NCBI GenBank assembly: GCA_003222085.1
Contig: QHUK01000031.1
Location: 1 to 35,047, forward strand
DNA: 35,047 nt
Origin: Gemmatimonadota bacterium
Lineage (GTDB): Bacteria; Gemmatimonadota; Gemmatimonadetes; Gemmatimonadales; GWC2-71-9
Reading direction: 5' to 3'
The notes beneath the pieces are model-generated. The model ran no database searches, had not been told where the DNA came from, and saw only the letters and a program-made list of their open reading frames with translations. Positions 23,251 through 31,950 of the stretch are shown piece by piece (within the stretch, counting starts at the first letter, position 1; each line of letters begins with the position of its first letter). The translations under genes were made by a program, and so were the position numbers.

Positions 23251-24372
23251 TCAAAACTGGTAGCCGACGCCGAGGCTCAGCACCTCGCCCTCGCCCGCCC
23301 CGGCCGCGTTGCGCAACAGCCGATAGTCCCCCTTGAACGCCGTGTTCCAGGTGGGCTTGTAGGTGACACCCACTGTCGTGATCCGGCGCGCCAGGGACCG
23401 GTCCCGCGTCACGCCGGCGGGGACGCTCGCCTGGGTGTCGTAGCGCTCGTGGCGGACGAATGCGTTGAGCTTCTGGGAGGACGCCGGAGCGAAGAGCCGC
23501 AGCAGGTCGTAGGCCCCCTCGAGGTAGCCGCCGGCGATGCGGCTGCCGACGGACTGCCCGTACGTGGCGTTGATCGCCTCGGCGTCGCTCACGCTGATGG
23601 TGGCGACGACGGCTCGCATCGCGAACGGCCCGTTGTCGTAGCGCGCGTCCGCGGAGAGGAGCGCCACCGGAGCCCCGAAGGTCCCGGTCCCGACTGCCGA
23701 GTTCGTATCGGCCGTCCCCCCGTACCAGAACGAGCCGCCGATCTTGACGCCCGGGCGCGCCCACTCGAGCCGCCCCGTCATCGATGGGTTCGCGAAGCTC
23801 GCCTGGCGGCCCTCCTGGCGTCCCTCCCGAATCCCCTCGCCGGCCGAAAGACCGTCGGCGCGCAGCCCGTTCACGAGATACACCCGATATGCGAGCCCGC
23901 TGCCACCGGGAACGGTCCCGACCGCGCCGACGCCGATCTCGCGCCAGGTGGTGGGAATCACGTCGTGGTCGAAGCCGGGGCGCTCCACGCCGTTGAAGGT
24001 CGGCGGCTCGTGCGTCTCGTTCACGATGCCGACCGGCGGCAGGACGAGCCCCGTGCGAAGGGTGATCCAGCCCGCCACGCGGTAGTCCAGGTAGGCCTGC
24101 TCGAGCGCCACTTCCCCGCCCGGCCGCCCCCCCTCGAGCTTCGCGTCCTCGACTTCGAGCTCGGACCGGAAGGCCAATCGATCATCGAAGCTGTGTGCCA
24201 AATAGACGACGAAACGGGCGAGGTTGACGACAGGGGGGGTCTTGGGACCGGTGGGGTTGGCGTAATGCACTTCACCATAGCCCCCCACGGTGGTGCGTTC
24301 TTGGGCGGGGAGAACCCGGACGGGACAGGGCGCCATGACCGCAAACAGGCCCCACCCGACGAGCGTCCGCAT
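23251..24372 (-). CDS. Outer-membrane porin (phosphate-selective porin-like)
   Basis: 373 residues with signal peptide MRTLVGWGLFAVMAPCPVRV ending near LPAQ. The body is repeated amphipathic beta-strands (VGGYGEVHYANP, ARFVVYLAHSFDDRLAFRSE, ALEQAYLDYRVAGWITLRTG), and the C-terminal residue is Phe in LGVGYQF, the beta-barrel assembly signal. It resembles OprO/OprP-type porins. The ATG at 24372 is preferred over GTG 24378 because GGAG (24378-24381) is well spaced. It is first in the flavin cluster operon, suggesting uptake of a substrate or electron acceptor for that pathway. Confidence 0.85.
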   Translation of the reverse strand: MRTLVGWGLFAVMAPCPVRVLPAQERTTVGGYGEVHYANPTGPKTPPVVNLARFVVYLAHSFDDRLAFRSELEVEDAKLEGGRPGGEVALEQAYLDYRVAGWITLRTGLVLPPVGIVNETHEPPTFNGVERPGFDHDVIPTTWREIGVGAVGTVPGGSGLAYRVYLVNGLRADGLSAGEGIREGRQEGRQASFANPSMTGRLEWARPGVKIGGSFWYGGTADTNSAVGTGTFGAPVALLSADARYDNGPFAMRAVVATISVSDAEAINATYGQSVGSRIAGGYLEGAYDLLRLFAPASSQKLNAFVRHERYDTQASVPAGVTRDRSLARRITTVGVTYKPTWNTAFKGDYRLLRNAAGAGEGEVLSLGVGYQF

Positions 24373-24424
24373 CACCACTCCGTGGCCAAGCTAGTTGAGA
24401 ATGGGTATCAAACAGAGATAGCCG

Positions 24425-24453
24425 AATTTATCAGTCGGGATTCGGACGGTCAA
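24425..24453 (-). promoter_or_regulatory. Promoter for the porin-flavin operon
   Basis: On the minus strand TTGACC (24453-24448) is separated by exactly 17 bases from TAAATT (24430-24425), which puts the start near 24418 and a leader of about 45 bases before the porin. This 105-base divergent gap is distinctly A/T-rich compared with the rest and also serves the kinase at 24478, whose own promoter is less clear. Confidence 0.5.
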
Positions 24454-24477
24454 GCAGCCGTTATTGTTGTCCGAACC

Positions 24478-26580
24478 ATGTCGCTCATTCTCGTCGCCCT
24501 CGTCACCCTCCTTGCGGGTGGGCTCGGCTGGGGAGCGGTCCACCTCAAGCGGCGCCTCGAGCGGAGCGAGCGCGACCGTCGGCGGGCGGCGGACGAGCTG
24601 AACCGCCGCCTGTCGGAGCTCTTCTCGCTCCAGGAGCTGTCCTACATCCTCGCAGGCTCCTTGCAGCTCGACCGCATCGTGGAGCAGGTGGTGCGTTATG
24701 CGATGCGGTTTCTCGACGCGCAGGGCGCGCTGGTCGCGCTCGCGGCCGAGGGGGAAGCCGGGGACGGGCGTCCCCTCCGGGTCACGGCTGCCGAGGGCAC
24801 GCTGGCGGGACTCGCCGGTCGGGCCATCGCGCCCGACGATCCCGGCCTCGTCGCCCGCTCGCTGAGCCGCGAACGGCTCGAGCTGGTCCGCAGCTCGAGC
24901 GGCGAGCCGACGGCGCTCTTGGCGGACGTGGTGGTGGACTCCGCTGCCGCCGTGTCGCTGCGCGCGCACGGCGTGGTGGTGGGCACACTGGTGATCGCGA
25001 ACCCTCGGGACCGCGCCTTCGCGCCCGAGGACATGCGGCTGCTCTCGACGGTCGCCACGCACGCGGCGATCGTGATCGCCAACGCCCGCTTCTTCCAGAT
25101 GGTTCAGCACGCCAAAGAGCAGTGGGAGACGGCGTTCGACGCGCTGTCGGAAGGGATCGCCGTGGTGGACGACCGTGGATGCATCAGCCGGGCCAACCGC
25201 GCGCTCGCGGCCATGCTCGGTGCGCCGCTCCCGGCGGTGATCGGCTGCGACCTGGGCGAGGCGCTGCTCGGGCCGTCCCCCGCCTTGCTCGACCTGCTCG
25301 TCGCGGCGCGCCAGGGCGATCGGGTGCAGCCGGTGGTGCTCCGGTCTCCGGCCCTCGGGCGCACGATTCGCGTCAACGCCGCCCGCATTCCGGTCCCGGC
25401 GCACGATCAGAGCGTCGTGGTGCTGGTCGAGGACGTGACGGATCAGCAGGCGCTGGAGGCGCAGCTGATCCAAAGCGAGAAGCTCGCCGCGGTGGGCCAG
25501 CTCGTCTCCGGTGTGGCGCACGAGCTCAACAACCCCCTGACGTCGATCGCGGGGCTGTCCGAGTTCCTGCTCGAGCAGCAGGAGTTCGGCACGAAGGATC
25601 GGGGGCACCTGCGCGTGATTCACGAGCAGGCGGATCGCGCGGGACGGATCGTGCGGAACCTGCTCACCTTCGCGCGTAAGGGACCCGGGGAGCAGGCGGC
25701 GGTGGATCTGAACGACGTGATCCAACGCACCTTGCTCCTCATGAGCTACGACCTCACGCTCAAGGACGTCACGATCGAGAAGAACCTGGCGCCTCTGCCC
25801 GCGGTGCTGGGGGACCGCCACGCGCTCCAGCAGGTGGTGATCAACCTGCTCAACAACGCGGCGCAGGCCGTCGCCGAGAACCCGCCGGAGCGGCCGCGCG
25901 TGATCCTGCTGAGCACGTGGGTGGACGACCGGGTGCGGATGCGAGTCGCCGACTCGGGGTCAGGGATCGCGGACGCCGTGCTGCCGCACTTGTTCACGCC
26001 GTTCTTCACGACCAAGGAGCCGGGCCAGGGGACGGGGCTCGGGCTCTCGATCACCTACTCCATCGTGGAGGCACATGGCGGGCGGATCACGGTCGAGCGG
26101 CCGGCCGAGGGGGGCGCCGCGTTCCTGGTGGACTTGCCGCCGGCGCCCCTCGCCACCGATGCCGCGCGGCGGGAGACCGCCGAGCCGGCGGTCGCGCCGC
26201 CCGCGACGAAGCGCTCCATCCTCCTGGTGGACGACGATCCCGCGGTGCGCCGCATGGTGAAGGCGCTGTTCGGACGCGACGGTCACACGGTGGACGTGGC
26301 GCGCAATCCGCAGCACGCGCTCGACCTGGCGCGCACGCGCGCCTACGACCTGATCCTCGCGGACGCCCAGACTCGGGCGCACGAGCACTTGTTCGTGGAG
26401 CAGTTGGTGGAATCGCACCCGGGGCTCAAGGACCGGGTGCTGGTCGCGACTGGGGACCTGCCGCCGGCGGTCGAGGACGCGCTGGCGCGGCTCAACCTGC
26501 GCTACGTCCGCAAGCCTTTCAACCTGCGCGATCTCCGGGACGAGGCGGCGCGGGTGTGGGCCGCGGGCGCGCTGTCGTAG
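24478..26580 (+). CDS. Hybrid sensor histidine kinase (TM-GAF-PAS-HisKA-HATPase-REC)
   Basis: 700 residues. A single N-terminal membrane helix (MSLILVALVTLLAGGLGWGA) is followed by a GAF domain at about 50-205, a PAS domain at about 215-325, a HisKA domain with phosphorylatable His348 (VSGVAHELNNPLTSI) and an HATPase with N box (INLLNNAAQA, about 455-464) and G boxes (DSGSGI, GTGLGL). A C-terminal receiver starts at 579: acidic DDD 585-587, Asp629, Thr658, Lys679. The Asp629 context (LILADAQTR) is unusual but the pocket is complete. The ATG at 24478 gives the membrane helix; the frame is open further upstream across the porin gene but not coding there. Divergent from the porin operon, which it may sense for or control. 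Its 3' end overlaps the convergent gene by 79 bases. Confidence 0.93.
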   Translation: MSLILVALVTLLAGGLGWGAVHLKRRLERSERDRRRAADELNRRLSELFSLQELSYILAGSLQLDRIVEQVVRYAMRFLDAQGALVALAAEGEAGDGRPLRVTAAEGTLAGLAGRAIAPDDPGLVARSLSRERLELVRSSSGEPTALLADVVVDSAAAVSLRAHGVVVGTLVIANPRDRAFAPEDMRLLSTVATHAAIVIANARFFQMVQHAKEQWETAFDALSEGIAVVDDRGCISRANRALAAMLGAPLPAVIGCDLGEALLGPSPALLDLLVAARQGDRVQPVVLRSPALGRTIRVNAARIPVPAHDQSVVVLVEDVTDQQALEAQLIQSEKLAAVGQLVSGVAHELNNPLTSIAGLSEFLLEQQEFGTKDRGHLRVIHEQADRAGRIVRNLLTFARKGPGEQAAVDLNDVIQRTLLLMSYDLTLKDVTIEKNLAPLPAVLGDRHALQQVVINLLNNAAQAVAENPPERPRVILLSTWVDDRVRMRVADSGSGIADAVLPHLFTPFFTTKEPGQGTGLGLSITYSIVEAHGGRITVERPAEGGAAFLVDLPPAPLATDAARRETAEPAVAPPATKRSILLVDDDPAVRRMVKALFGRDGHTVDVARNPQHALDLARTRAYDLILADAQTRAHEHLFVEQLVESHPGLKDRVLVATGDLPPAVEDALARLNLRYVRKPFNLRDLRDEAARVWAAGALS

Positions 26581-26891
26581 GCCTCCGCCGGCCAGCCGAA
26601 CGTCGCGAGATTGACGGCTCCACCGGGCGCGAATTTCACGCCCTCGCGCAACAGCAGCGCGCGCTGCAACACGCTGTTGTGGTCCGCGCCCGAGAGCGAG
26701 ATGCGGCCCGCGGCGTTCAGCACGCGCCACCAGGGCACATCGGAATCATCGGGGAGCGCCGAGAGCGCCCACCCGACCGTGCGCGCGGCGCCAGGGCGGC
26801 CGGCGAGTCGCGCCACGAGACCGTAGGTCGCGACCCGACCCTTGGGAATGTGGCGCACGACCTTGTAGATGCGGTGATAGAACGGGTTCAC
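26502..26891 (-). CDS. Alkyltransferase-like (ATL) DNA-lesion-recognition protein
   Basis: 129 residues, the same length as E. coli YbaZ. The DNA-binding domain of O6-alkylguanine transferases is clear: YKVVRHIPKGRVATYGLVAR, GAARTVGWALS, then VPWWRVLNAAGRIS. In true repair enzymes the last motif is PCHRV with the alkyl-accepting Cys; here Trp replaces it, as in ATL proteins, which bind O6-alkylguanine and flag it for nucleotide-excision repair. The start is GTG at 26891. The last 79 bases overlap the end of the hybrid kinase gene on the other strand, so the C-terminal residues after about 103 (basic, SSRRSRRLKG) are not conserved sequence. Confidence 0.88.
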   Translation of the reverse strand: MNPFYHRIYKVVRHIPKGRVATYGLVARLAGRPGAARTVGWALSALPDDSDVPWWRVLNAAGRISLSGADHNSVLQRALLLREGVKFAPGGAVNLATFGWPAEAYDSAPAAHTRAASSRRSRRLKGLRT

Positions 26892-26962
26892 AGGCTCCCG
26901 GCGCGCCTCGAGGTCACCTCCAACCTACCGCCGCCGCGCCAGTCGTCCAGCGCGGCCCCGAG

Positions 26963-27421
26963 CTAGCATACCCGCAGGACGTCTTCCAGCAAGCCCGCGT
27001 CCCCGGACCCGAGGATTGACAAAACGTCGTCCAGTGCTCTGCGCTCCCGGGGCCAGGAGAACCTCGCGGCGGCCGCTGGCGCCTCGAGCCACTCGGCGCG
27101 ATCGTGCTCCGCCGAGTGCCGCACGCCCGCGCGACCGCCCACGACGCCGACGAACACGGGAATCAAGACGATTTCGTTCGTCTGGTGCCGGTAGAACGCC
27201 TCCACCCGCGACAGGTTGTACAGCCGGTCGGGCTCGAGGCCGGTTTCTTCGCGCAGCTCGCGCAGCGCCGCCTGCACCGGCGTCTCGCCGGGCTCGATGT
27301 GCCCGTGCACCGTCTCCCACGACCCCGGGGAGCGGCCGCCAGGTGCGCGACGCAGCACGAGCACTTCGAGGCCGGCGGCGCCGGGCCGAAGCACGTACGC
27401 GTCGATGAAACCGACTCGCAT
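26963..27421 (-). CDS. NUDIX hydrolase
   Basis: 152 residues with a complete NUDIX box: GHIEPGETPVQAALRELREE followed by TGL, matching Gx5Ex7REUxEExGU. The enzyme cleaves a nucleoside diphosphate linked to another moiety. N-terminal VGFIDAYVLRPGAAGLEVLV forms the first strands; the segment SRVEAFYRHQTNEIVLIPVF resembles NUDIX members acting on dihydroneopterin triphosphate or nucleoside triphosphates, but the substrate is open. It starts 19 bases after the GspE-receiver gene and lies 71 bases before the ATL gene, so all three may be co-transcribed. Confidence 0.92.
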   Translation of the reverse strand: MRVGFIDAYVLRPGAAGLEVLVLRRAPGGRSPGSWETVHGHIEPGETPVQAALRELREETGLEPDRLYNLSRVEAFYRHQTNEIVLIPVFVGVVGGRAGVRHSAEHDRAEWLEAPAAAARFSWPRERRALDDVLSILGSGDAGLLEDVLRVC

Positions 27422-27440
27422 GTCTTGGTTGACGCGTCCC

Positions 27441-29705
27441 TTATCGCCGCCGGCCCAGCACGGCCTCCAGCCGCGCCGACAGCGCGCGCGCCCGGAACGG
27501 CTTCGTGAGGAAGTCGTCGGCGCCCAGCTCGAACACCCGCACCTCGTTGTCTTCGTCGCTCTTCGCCGTGAGCACGATGACCGGGATGTCGGCGGTCGCG
27601 GGACGCGAACGCAGGTGGGACAGCACGCCGTAGCCGTCGAGCCCGGGCATGTTGAGGTCGAGCACGATGATGTCCGGCCCCACCCGGTCGACTTGATCGA
27701 GGGCCTGCACCCCGTCGCGCGCCTCGGAGACGATGTAGCCGTCGCGCTCGAGCAGATCTTTCACGACCTTGCGCAGGCTGTCCTCGTCGTCCACGAGCAG
27801 CACCTTGCGCGCCGGCAACCCGTGCGGCCCGGACACTCGCGGCGGCTCGGGCTCCTCCAGCAGCTCGAAGTGCGTCAACTCCTCTGGGGCGGCGGTGTGC
27901 GCCGGCTCCGCGAAGCCGACGGCCGCGCCATACGACGACGCAAGATGCGGCTTTCCCCCACCCGTCGAGCGGCGCGACCCGGCCGTCGCGTCCGGCGGCT
28001 GGTCGTCCTCCTCCGGGATGTCGACGACGCGCGTCAATTCGTCCAGCGTAGACTCGCCCCGCAGCACGTGCTCCAGACCCGAATCCCACAGGCCTTTCAT
28101 CCCGGAGCGGCGCGCGGCCCCGGCGATGTGCTCGGCGGTTTCACCCGCCGCGATGCGCCGCTCCACTTCCGCCGACACCGTCAGGACCTCGATGATCCCG
28201 AAACGACCGCGGTATCCCGTCATCGCGCAGTCGGGACAACCCGCCGCCCGATACAGCGGCGTCCCCTTCGGGACCCAGCGCTTCAGGCGGTCGGCGGGCG
28301 CCTCCATCCACACTTCCTTGCAGGTGGGGCAGAGCTTGCGCATCAGTCGCTGCGCCACCACGCCCCGCAGCGCCGCCGCGATCTTGTAGGCCTCGACGCC
28401 GATGTCCACGAGCCGGGTGACCGCGTTCGCGGCGTCGTTCGTGTGCAGCGTCGAGAGCACGAGGTGGCCGGTCAGGGACGCCTGCACGGCGATCTGCGCC
28501 GTCTCACGGTCGCGGATCTCGCCCACGAGCACGACGTTCGGGTCCTGGCGCAGAATCGAGCGCAGCGCGGACGCGAAGGTCAGGCCGGCCTTCTCCTGCA
28601 CCTGCACCTGCACGATCCCCTGCATCCGGTACTCGACCGGGTCCTCCACGGTCACGATGTTCACGCCCTCGCTCTTGATCTGGTTGATGCACGAGTAGAG
28701 GGTGGTGGTCTTGCCGGAGCCCGTCGGACCGGTGACCAGCAGGATCCCTTCGTGGTTCTCGAGCAGCCGCTTGATCCCCGCCGTTTCGTTGGCGTTCAGC
28801 CCGAGCGAGTCCAGCGACTTGACGGTGGCACGCGAGTCGAGGATCCGGATCACGACCTTCTCCCCCAGCGCCGCGGGGAGCGTCGAGACGCGGAGATCGA
28901 TCGGCTGGCCGTTCACCGCCACCCGGGCGCGGCCGTCCTGGGGCCGCAGCCGATCGGCGATGTCGAGCGATGACATGATCTTGATGCGCGAGATCAGCGG
29001 CAGGCCGGCCTGGCGCGGAATCTTCATCACCTGCCGCAGCACGCCGTCGATCCGGTACCGCACCGCGACCCCGCCCTCCTCGGGCTCGATGTGGATGTCG
29101 CTCGAGCGCGCCAGGATCCCTTCGGAGATGATCAGGTCCACGAGCCGCACCACCGGGCGCTGGCTCGCCTCGGCCTCGGAGGCGGCGATCGTGATCTCGT
29201 CGGGCGCGAGGGTGTCCTGCAGCTGCACCAGCTCGGCTGAGCTCTCCATCCCCTCGAGCAGCTTGTCGACGGCCTTCTCGGGACGGTACATCTCGTCCAG
29301 GCGCTCCGCGATCTTGGAGGGCGCGAGCAAGAACATCCGGATCTCACGGGCGGTGGCGAACGCGAGGGCCTTCTCCGCATCGAGGTCGAACGGGTTCGCC
29401 GTCGCCACCTCGAGGTAGGAGTCCGTGGCGCGGAGCGGCAGGATGTGGTAGCGGCGCGCGACCTGCTCGGGGACCCGCTCCTTGGCGGCCGGGTCGAGCT
29501 GCGCCAGGTCCGCGAGCTTCAGCCGGAAGCGGGTGGACAGGGCCGTGAGAATCTGCTCGTCACTCGCGATCTTCTGGGCGACGAGCGTCTCCCACAGGCG
29601 CGCCGGTGGCGGAGCCTTCTCCCGCAGCTCCGCCAGGAGCTCCGGAGTGACGACGCCCTCGAGGGAGCGCGCCAGCCATTCGTCCGGGAAGTGTGTGTCG
29701 GCCAT
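27441..29705 (-). CDS. GspE/PilB-type secretion ATPase fused to a C-terminal receiver domain
   Basis: 754 residues. N-terminal GspE domain at about 1-150, then the hexameric ATPase: SSDIHIEPEEGG (201-212), Walker A GPTGSGKT (326-333), the Asp box VTVEDPVEY (351-359), Walker B VVLVGEIRDRETA (391-403), and the His box near HLVLSTLHTNDAA. The zinc-binding tetracysteine (CPTC 459-462, CPDC 490-493) is present. A linker of about 75 residues leads to a complete receiver (633-754): Asp639/640, phosphoacceptor Asp683 (VLDLNMPG), Thr713, Lys735. Such ATPases assemble type IV pili or type II secretion pseudopili; the fusion suggests control by phosphorylation. Start supported by GGGAG at about 29709-29713. 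No other pilus or secretion gene lies in the window. Confidence 0.93.
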   Translation of the reverse strand: MADTHFPDEWLARSLEGVVTPELLAELREKAPPPARLWETLVAQKIASDEQILTALSTRFRLKLADLAQLDPAAKERVPEQVARRYHILPLRATDSYLEVATANPFDLDAEKALAFATAREIRMFLLAPSKIAERLDEMYRPEKAVDKLLEGMESSAELVQLQDTLAPDEITIAASEAEASQRPVVRLVDLIISEGILARSSDIHIEPEEGGVAVRYRIDGVLRQVMKIPRQAGLPLISRIKIMSSLDIADRLRPQDGRARVAVNGQPIDLRVSTLPAALGEKVVIRILDSRATVKSLDSLGLNANETAGIKRLLENHEGILLVTGPTGSGKTTTLYSCINQIKSEGVNIVTVEDPVEYRMQGIVQVQVQEKAGLTFASALRSILRQDPNVVLVGEIRDRETAQIAVQASLTGHLVLSTLHTNDAANAVTRLVDIGVEAYKIAAALRGVVAQRLMRKLCPTCKEVWMEAPADRLKRWVPKGTPLYRAAGCPDCAMTGYRGRFGIIEVLTVSAEVERRIAAGETAEHIAGAARRSGMKGLWDSGLEHVLRGESTLDELTRVVDIPEEDDQPPDATAGSRRSTGGGKPHLASSYGAAVGFAEPAHTAAPEELTHFELLEEPEPPRVSGPHGLPARKVLLVDDEDSLRKVVKDLLERDGYIVSEARDGVQALDQVDRVGPDIIVLDLNMPGLDGYGVLSHLRSRPATADIPVIVLTAKSDEDNEVRVFELGADDFLTKPFRARALSARLEAVLGRRR

Positions 29706-29731
29706 CCGCTCCCTAAGGTACGTCGCGGAGC

Positions 29732-29871
29732 GAGGTTGGGGGAGGTTCGGGAGGTTAGAGGAGGCTGTTCAGCACGCGATCAACCTCCCCCAACCTCCGC
29801 TAACCTCCCAAACCTGCCTCTACCCAACCTCCCCCAACCTCCACCATCCTCCACAACCTCCACCAACCTCC
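29732..29871. repeat. GGAGGTT/AACCTCC repeat array with inverted arms
   Basis: The gap between the two minus-strand genes is almost filled by variants of one heptamer. On the + strand 29732-29764 is G-rich (GAGGTT, GGAGGTT twice, GAGGAGG). After 16 unrelated bases, 29781-29871 holds seven exact AACCTCC units plus variants. Arms 29732-29758 and 29781-29809 can pair. The G-rich strand has repeated GG/GGG tracts that could form a quadruplex. It is not a CRISPR: units are short and spacing irregular. It ends one base before the stop codon of the upstream gene. Confidence 0.8.
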
Positions 29872-29872
29872 T

Positions 29873-31924
29873 TTAGAGGATCCCCCAAAAATCTCGCGTC
29901 ACGTCGAAGCCGAGCCCCACCCGGTGCGTGGCGGTGCCGAATCCGACGTCCCAGCGGAACACGCCCAGCCACTCGAACGCGAGCCCCAGGGTGACCCGGG
30001 TGTCGGGACTGCCCGTCCACGGTGTGCCCGCCACGGGACCCGCGGCCCGCCCGAGGGCCACGTAGGGCGCGACGGTAATGGTCCGAGGCGTGCGCGCGTA
30101 GGGTCCGACGCCGAGCGACAGGAACGGAACCGGAACGCGCCACTCGAGATGCAGCAAGGCCATCCGCCGGCCGCCCCAGCGGCGGAATTCGTCGCCGAGG
30201 AGCGTCCCCCGCCCGCCGAGCACGAACGCGCGGTGCGCGGGGAGATCCGCGCTCGCGACCCCGCCCTGGGCGCGCACCAGCATCCGGGTGGCGCCCACAG
30301 GGAACAACACGTGACCGGCGCCGGAGAGCCGCAGGTAGGTGGCGCCGCCGTCCTGCCGGCCGCCCTCGAGCATCGTCTCGAGGTGCAGGTCGCGTCGCAC
30401 CGCGAAGCCCTCGCTCCTGCGCTCGAGCCCGAGCTGCACGAGGTCGACCCCGGGGCCGCCGAGGGCGGGGTTCGGACGGAAGCCGCCGTTCGCGGGCGCC
30501 GCTACCACCGCGAGCGAGCCGATCGACTCCCGTCCCGCGGTCACCCGCCACTCGCTCCGCACGCCGATGCCGTGGCGGTAGGTGATGCGCCCGCCGTCCG
30601 CGAGGTAGTAGTCCCCGTAGTCGCGGCCGAATTCCTGGGACGAGAACGAGTTGAGGAGCGGCGCGATGACGGCGACGTCGCCGATGTCCCGCACCTCGCG
30701 ATACACGCTCAGCTCGAGCGCGCTCCGGCCCCGACGGTCGACGGCGCTGAGGGCGCCCTTGGCGCGGTGGTCGGCGAACCCGTAGCTCGCGCGACCGCGC
30801 AGCTCGCGCCGTTCGCCCCCGCCGCGCACCACCACGCCGGCGCCCGCCGCGAGCCCTTCCACCCGGTTCGCGTGCAGCAGGTCGGACACGCCGCGCACAC
30901 CGAGCCGGCGGCCCTTGAGACCCGTGAGCACGCGGCGGCCGGCGATCTGCTCCACTTCCGCGCGCACGCGCTCCAGGTCGTTCTGACGCACCGGCTCGGC
31001 GATGTCCTGGAGCGCGGCGCCGAGCGGCGCTGTCCAGGGGAAGGAATCGCGCTCAGCCTTGGGCAGAAACGTGATCTCGTCGCCCGCGAACCAGCTGCTC
31101 GCGAGCCCGAGATTGAGCACGTAGCCGTCGATTTCCCAGCGGGCGCGGATGATCCCGCGCACGGGCACGTCGAGCCACGTCGCGCGCCGCCGGATCTCGA
31201 TCTCCTGCCGGTAGGGCAGCCAGTAGCGGCGCTCCCACAACGCGTTGTCGAGCACGATGCTCACGTCCTCGAGCTCCGCATCGAGATAGGAGCGCGGCGT
31301 GAAGTTGAACGCCATGCGGACGAGGTCCGCGGTCTCGACGTCCAGGTACAGCGTGCCGACGATGCGGGGGAGGCCGAAATCCTTGGGACGCACCCGCAGG
31401 GTCACCACCCGCACCTCGCGCTCCGGCAGCATGATGGTCGTCGTGTCGCCCAGCGCGAAGTCGTAGATATCCGGACCCGCCGCCGAGAGCGGGTGAGGGA
31501 CGTCCCGCACCTCGTCCCCTTCGCCCAGGCGCATCGCGGCGCCGAAATTGTTCTGGATGATGCCGAGATGGTCGCGGTGGTAGTTGATGTCGGTGGGGAG
31601 TTGGGCCTGGTCGCGCCATCCAATCACGCGCTGCTTGCTGCTCGCCGGGGCCTTCCAGTACACTTCCAGCTCCAGTTGGTCGGCCTTGACGAGCCGCGGC
31701 GGATCGGCGAGCCCCTGCCCGAACGCCCCGAGGAAGAAGAGGAAGCCGTGAGCCTGGGCCTTGTAGTCGTGGAGCGAGGAATCGGCCACCGCACCGCCGC
31801 GGCGCAGGACGGCGCGGCGCGCCAGCGCGAGGGCCGCATCCGAGTTCCACACCTGCGCGGCCGCGGGCGCCGCACCGACGAGCACGCCGAGGGCGAGGGC
31901 GGCGAGTCCCGGGCAACGGTCCAT
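29873..31924 (-). CDS. Large outer-membrane beta-barrel protein
   Basis: 683 residues with signal peptide MDRCPGLAALALGVLVGAAP (cleavage near AAAQ). The N-terminal ~320 residues form a soluble-looking domain (SLHDYKAQAHGFLFFLGAFG, then VRVVTLRVRPKDFGLPRIVG and TLYLDVETADLVRMAFNFTP) of a type often found before outer-membrane barrels of the DUF5686-like class. The rest is alternating-strand barrel sequence ending GLGFDVTRDFWGIL. Function unknown; transport or surface assembly is a guess. Its start lies 26 bases from divergent trpE, leaving almost no room for promoters outside the coding regions. The GspE-receiver gene follows across the repeat array. Confidence 0.78.
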   Translation of the reverse strand: MDRCPGLAALALGVLVGAAPAAAQVWNSDAALALARRAVLRRGGAVADSSLHDYKAQAHGFLFFLGAFGQGLADPPRLVKADQLELEVYWKAPASSKQRVIGWRDQAQLPTDINYHRDHLGIIQNNFGAAMRLGEGDEVRDVPHPLSAAGPDIYDFALGDTTTIMLPEREVRVVTLRVRPKDFGLPRIVGTLYLDVETADLVRMAFNFTPRSYLDAELEDVSIVLDNALWERRYWLPYRQEIEIRRRATWLDVPVRGIIRARWEIDGYVLNLGLASSWFAGDEITFLPKAERDSFPWTAPLGAALQDIAEPVRQNDLERVRAEVEQIAGRRVLTGLKGRRLGVRGVSDLLHANRVEGLAAGAGVVVRGGGERRELRGRASYGFADHRAKGALSAVDRRGRSALELSVYREVRDIGDVAVIAPLLNSFSSQEFGRDYGDYYLADGGRITYRHGIGVRSEWRVTAGRESIGSLAVVAAPANGGFRPNPALGGPGVDLVQLGLERRSEGFAVRRDLHLETMLEGGRQDGGATYLRLSGAGHVLFPVGATRMLVRAQGGVASADLPAHRAFVLGGRGTLLGDEFRRWGGRRMALLHLEWRVPVPFLSLGVGPYARTPRTITVAPYVALGRAAGPVAGTPWTGSPDTRVTLGLAFEWLGVFRWDVGFGTATHRVGLGFDVTRDFWGIL

Positions 31925-31950
31925 GCCCGGTGTACCCCGCCTGGTCGCGA

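Noticed and set aside
29732..29871. Possible CRISPR array
   Set aside because: Units are only seven bases, imperfect and irregularly spaced, occur in both orientations, and no cas gene is nearby.
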